Source of the DNA: DAOSEC01 sp035362935
GTDB taxonomy: Bacteria > Bacillota_I > Bacilli_A > ML615J-28 > CAG-313
Direction of reading: 5' to 3'
Length of the DNA stretch: 64,000 nucleotides
Assembly: GCA_035362935.1 (NCBI GenBank)
Contig: DAOSEC010000002.1
Coordinates: 1-64,000, forward strand
In this document: one piece after another, positions 62,177 to 64,000 of the stretch
How the letters are laid out: every line of letters begins with the position of its first letter
Numbering within the stretch: the first letter of the stretch is position 1
Made by a program: the position numbers and the translations under genes
The notes under the pieces: generated by a model
Told to the model about the DNA's origin: nothing
Seen by the model: only the letters and a program-made list of their open reading frames with translations
The model's database searches: none

Positions 62177-64000
62177 ATGATGAACCATTGTTATGAACTG
62201 ATTCGAAAACTATTGTTACTAGATGAACAAAATGTAGCAAAACAAGAGGAGTCATTGGGTGAATTTCACGATGATTTAGAAACGATTGATAGATCAATTC
62301 AGAATTTTACGATGAACTATCAACAAATGATGTCTATGCTTGAGAGTAAACACATGCTAAATCAAGAAAATTTATCAAAAGAGTTAGATGACTGGAAACA
62401 AAAGTTTATTGAAGAGCGCTATCAATTGCAAGGGAATCATCAACTTCAAAAGAAGGAGCACGAAAATCGCATCTTTCATAGTAAAACTAAATCAATGGAA
62501 CAAGTCTTATCACAAGCAAAAAGCGAATATGACAGTAAAATCATTGCATTAACCATAGAAAAGACAAAACTATATCAAACGCTGGAAGAAAAGATTGCTA
62601 ATTGGGCAAAAGAAAAAGAAACCTCAATCAGTAAAGTGCAACACGAAATACGAGAGCTAAATAAGAAAAAAGTCAAAGATTTAGAAGCACTCTCAGTAGC
62701 ACAAGATAGAGTAGAAGTAGCAGACACTAAGAAGTTAAAAGGAACTGAGCTAGAAGAAGCTAGAGCTAAGCGAAGAGTATATCACAGATCAAAAACAGAA
62801 GAAATCGAACGTATATTTAATATTAATAAATTCTATGCTGAAAAGATTATTGAAAAGGAAGCGATAATCTCAAAAATTGAAACAGAACTTAAAATGACTC
62901 CTGATATATGGATGGCAGAAGCAAAGATAAAAGAAACCCAAATCGAGAATGAAATCAAAATAATTGAAAACAAAAAAAATGATTTTTTGGAAAAAGAGGA
63001 AGTTAAACTTCAGTATCTTGAAAAAAAAGAAAGAGATGCGGTTTTATTTGAAGAAGAGGAAACAATTGAATCTTTAAAAGAAACTAAAATTAAGGAAGAG
63101 TTCGTTAATCAGGAAATTAATTATCGTAGAAAAGTGGATCGAAACAATGAAATTGTGGAAGCAGCAAAACACTTAAATGAGTATCATATAGAAACCATTG
63201 AAAGTTCACAAGTTTTCCTCGATACATTGATTTCTTCCTCTCATAAAATGATGAGAGAACTTATGGGTTTTGAATCAAAGCGATTGTTTATGCAAGTTGA
63301 ACTATTAACAGATTTGCTAAACCAACACTTAGTCTACCTAACTTCTATGATTACGAAAGAAGTGGAATCGCTTGGCGAAGATTTTAAGCGTCACAAAGAG
63401 TATTTGGATTTTGATGCAAAAACATATTCAGCTAAGTATCATATTATCGCGGGTAAATTAATAAAAGAAAGTTCGTTCATTGTTCAACAATTAAAAAAAC
63501 AGATAGTAGCTGCAAATGATGCGATACAAGAAATTATGAATCAACTAATGAAGCAGTTTGATGAGATGAAGGAGAAATCAACCAATACGAAATCTGACTA
63601 TTATCAAAGCATGATCAAAACAAAAGAACATCATCACAAAGTACTTTTGTTGTTTCGAAGAAACTATATTTATAAGCTAGAAGAACACTTTGCTCTTCAA
63701 AAGGTGCTTACATTTAAAGAAGAGTCAAAACCAAACAATCGAATTGTATCTATTCATCAAGAAAAAGAGAAGTTGTTTGATGCGCAAGATCAAGCATTAG
63801 AATCAGAATTGAGTCAAATTGATATAAGAACACAAGATATGATAACTCAAATTTCAATTTTGTTTGAAAAAAACATGCAACAACTTTCAAAAGACCTTGA
63901 TAAGAAACAAAAACGATTACAAGATTACTTGGATGGATTTGACCTAATGGTAGACAGACAAAAGAAAATCTTGTTAATACAACTAGAAGACCAAAAGAAA
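62177..64000 (+). CDS. Long coiled-coil protein, 3' end beyond the window
   Basis: An uninterrupted frame of at least 608 codons from ATG 62177 (or ATG 62180, better spaced from GAGGTGAG) to the window end. It is almost entirely helical and charged, with Lys/Glu/Gln-rich heptads; no enzymatic motif, signal peptide or membrane segment is visible. It begins 28 bases after ffh without a terminator, so it is likely in the SRP operon. It resembles large cytoskeletal or chromosome-type coiled coils of mollicutes. Function unknown. Confidence 0.72.
   Translation, partial: MMNHCYELIRKLLLLDEQNVAKQEESLGEFHDDLETIDRSIQNFTMNYQQMMSMLESKHMLNQENLSKELDDWKQKFIEERYQLQGNHQLQKKEHENRIFHSKTKSMEQVLSQAKSEYDSKIIALTIEKTKLYQTLEEKIANWAKEKETSISKVQHEIRELNKKKVKDLEALSVAQDRVEVADTKKLKGTELEEARAKRRVYHRSKTEEIERIFNINKFYAEKIIEKEAIISKIETELKMTPDIWMAEAKIKETQIENEIKIIENKKNDFLEKEEVKLQYLEKKERDAVLFEEEETIESLKETKIKEEFVNQEINYRRKVDRNNEIVEAAKHLNEYHIETIESSQVFLDTLISSSHKMMRELMGFESKRLFMQVELLTDLLNQHLVYLTSMITKEVESLGEDFKRHKEYLDFDAKTYSAKYHIIAGKLIKESSFIVQQLKKQIVAANDAIQEIMNQLMKQFDEMKEKSTNTKSDYYQSMIKTKEHHHKVLLLFRRNYIYKLEEHFALQKVLTFKEESKPNNRIVSIHQEKEKLFDAQDQALESELSQIDIRTQDMITQISILFEKNMQQLSKDLDKKQKRLQDYLDGFDLMVDRQKKILLIQLEDQKK

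Overview
The window is low-GC DNA from a Bacillota-type bacterium, most likely a Mollicutes-related lineage (Izemoplasmatales- or Acholeplasmatales-like). This placement is inference. It rests on the strongly AT-rich codon use, the SD-led compact operons, the Firmicutes gene order rpmG-secE-nusG / rpiB-upp-atp, a full F-type ATP synthase, an FtsK-type translocase with no membrane domain, ECF-type vitamin S components and CIRCE-controlled groESL. The code is standard (table 11): TGA ends several genes and a complete RF2 gene (prfB) is present, unlike the TGA=Trp mycoplasmas. No rRNA, tRNA, IS element or CRISPR array is visible.

Layout. 0.1-1.3 kb: rpmG-secE-nusG. 1.4-9.5 kb: rpiB, upp and the ATP synthase operon; its c subunit carries a Na+-type binding signature. 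10.0-11.8 kb: a cobalamin riboswitch with two successive terminators, then a DUF4430 surface protein, an ECF S component and a cobalamin adenosyltransferase. 12-20 kb: housekeeping (yigZ, cinA, mgtE with an odd leader, tex, acpP, a MarR regulator, an Xaa-Pro peptidase). 20-25.5 kb: an uncharacterised secreted-protein/ABC operon and an anchored metallophosphoesterase with Fn3-like repeats. 25.5-27 kb (minus): infC-rpmI-rplT behind an L20-type leader, infC starting at ATT. 27-45 kb: leuS, groESL, two large lipoproteins, hpf, secA, prfB, yitT, recX, and an FMN riboswitch with ribU. 45-51.7 kb: a Cof phosphatase, thioredoxin, an SftA-like translocase, lepB, rbgA, rnhB. 55.9-64 kb: topA, a candidate C-rich-loop sRNA, a bPH-domain protein, ftsY-ylxM-ffh, and a long coiled-coil gene that runs off the window.

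The most unusual locus is 51.76-55.68 kb. A 416-residue protein with a divergent HTH and a TPR-like helical body (RRNPP-like) is followed by a tandem cassette array of at least eight tiny ORFs (35-40 codons, each with its own SD) and then a degenerate protein-kinase-like gene. The peptides have two different leaders, one hydrophobic and export-like, one Asn/Lys-rich and not hydrophobic. Both end in the same pattern, V-[PN]-P-[IV]-V-[IL]-P-[WF]. Copies differ almost only at synonymous sites, so they are translated and selected at the protein level. The array contains a 100-N assembly gap, so the true copy number is unknown. The best guess is a peptide-signalling (quorum-sensing-like) system; a modified-peptide or membrane-active-peptide system remains possible.
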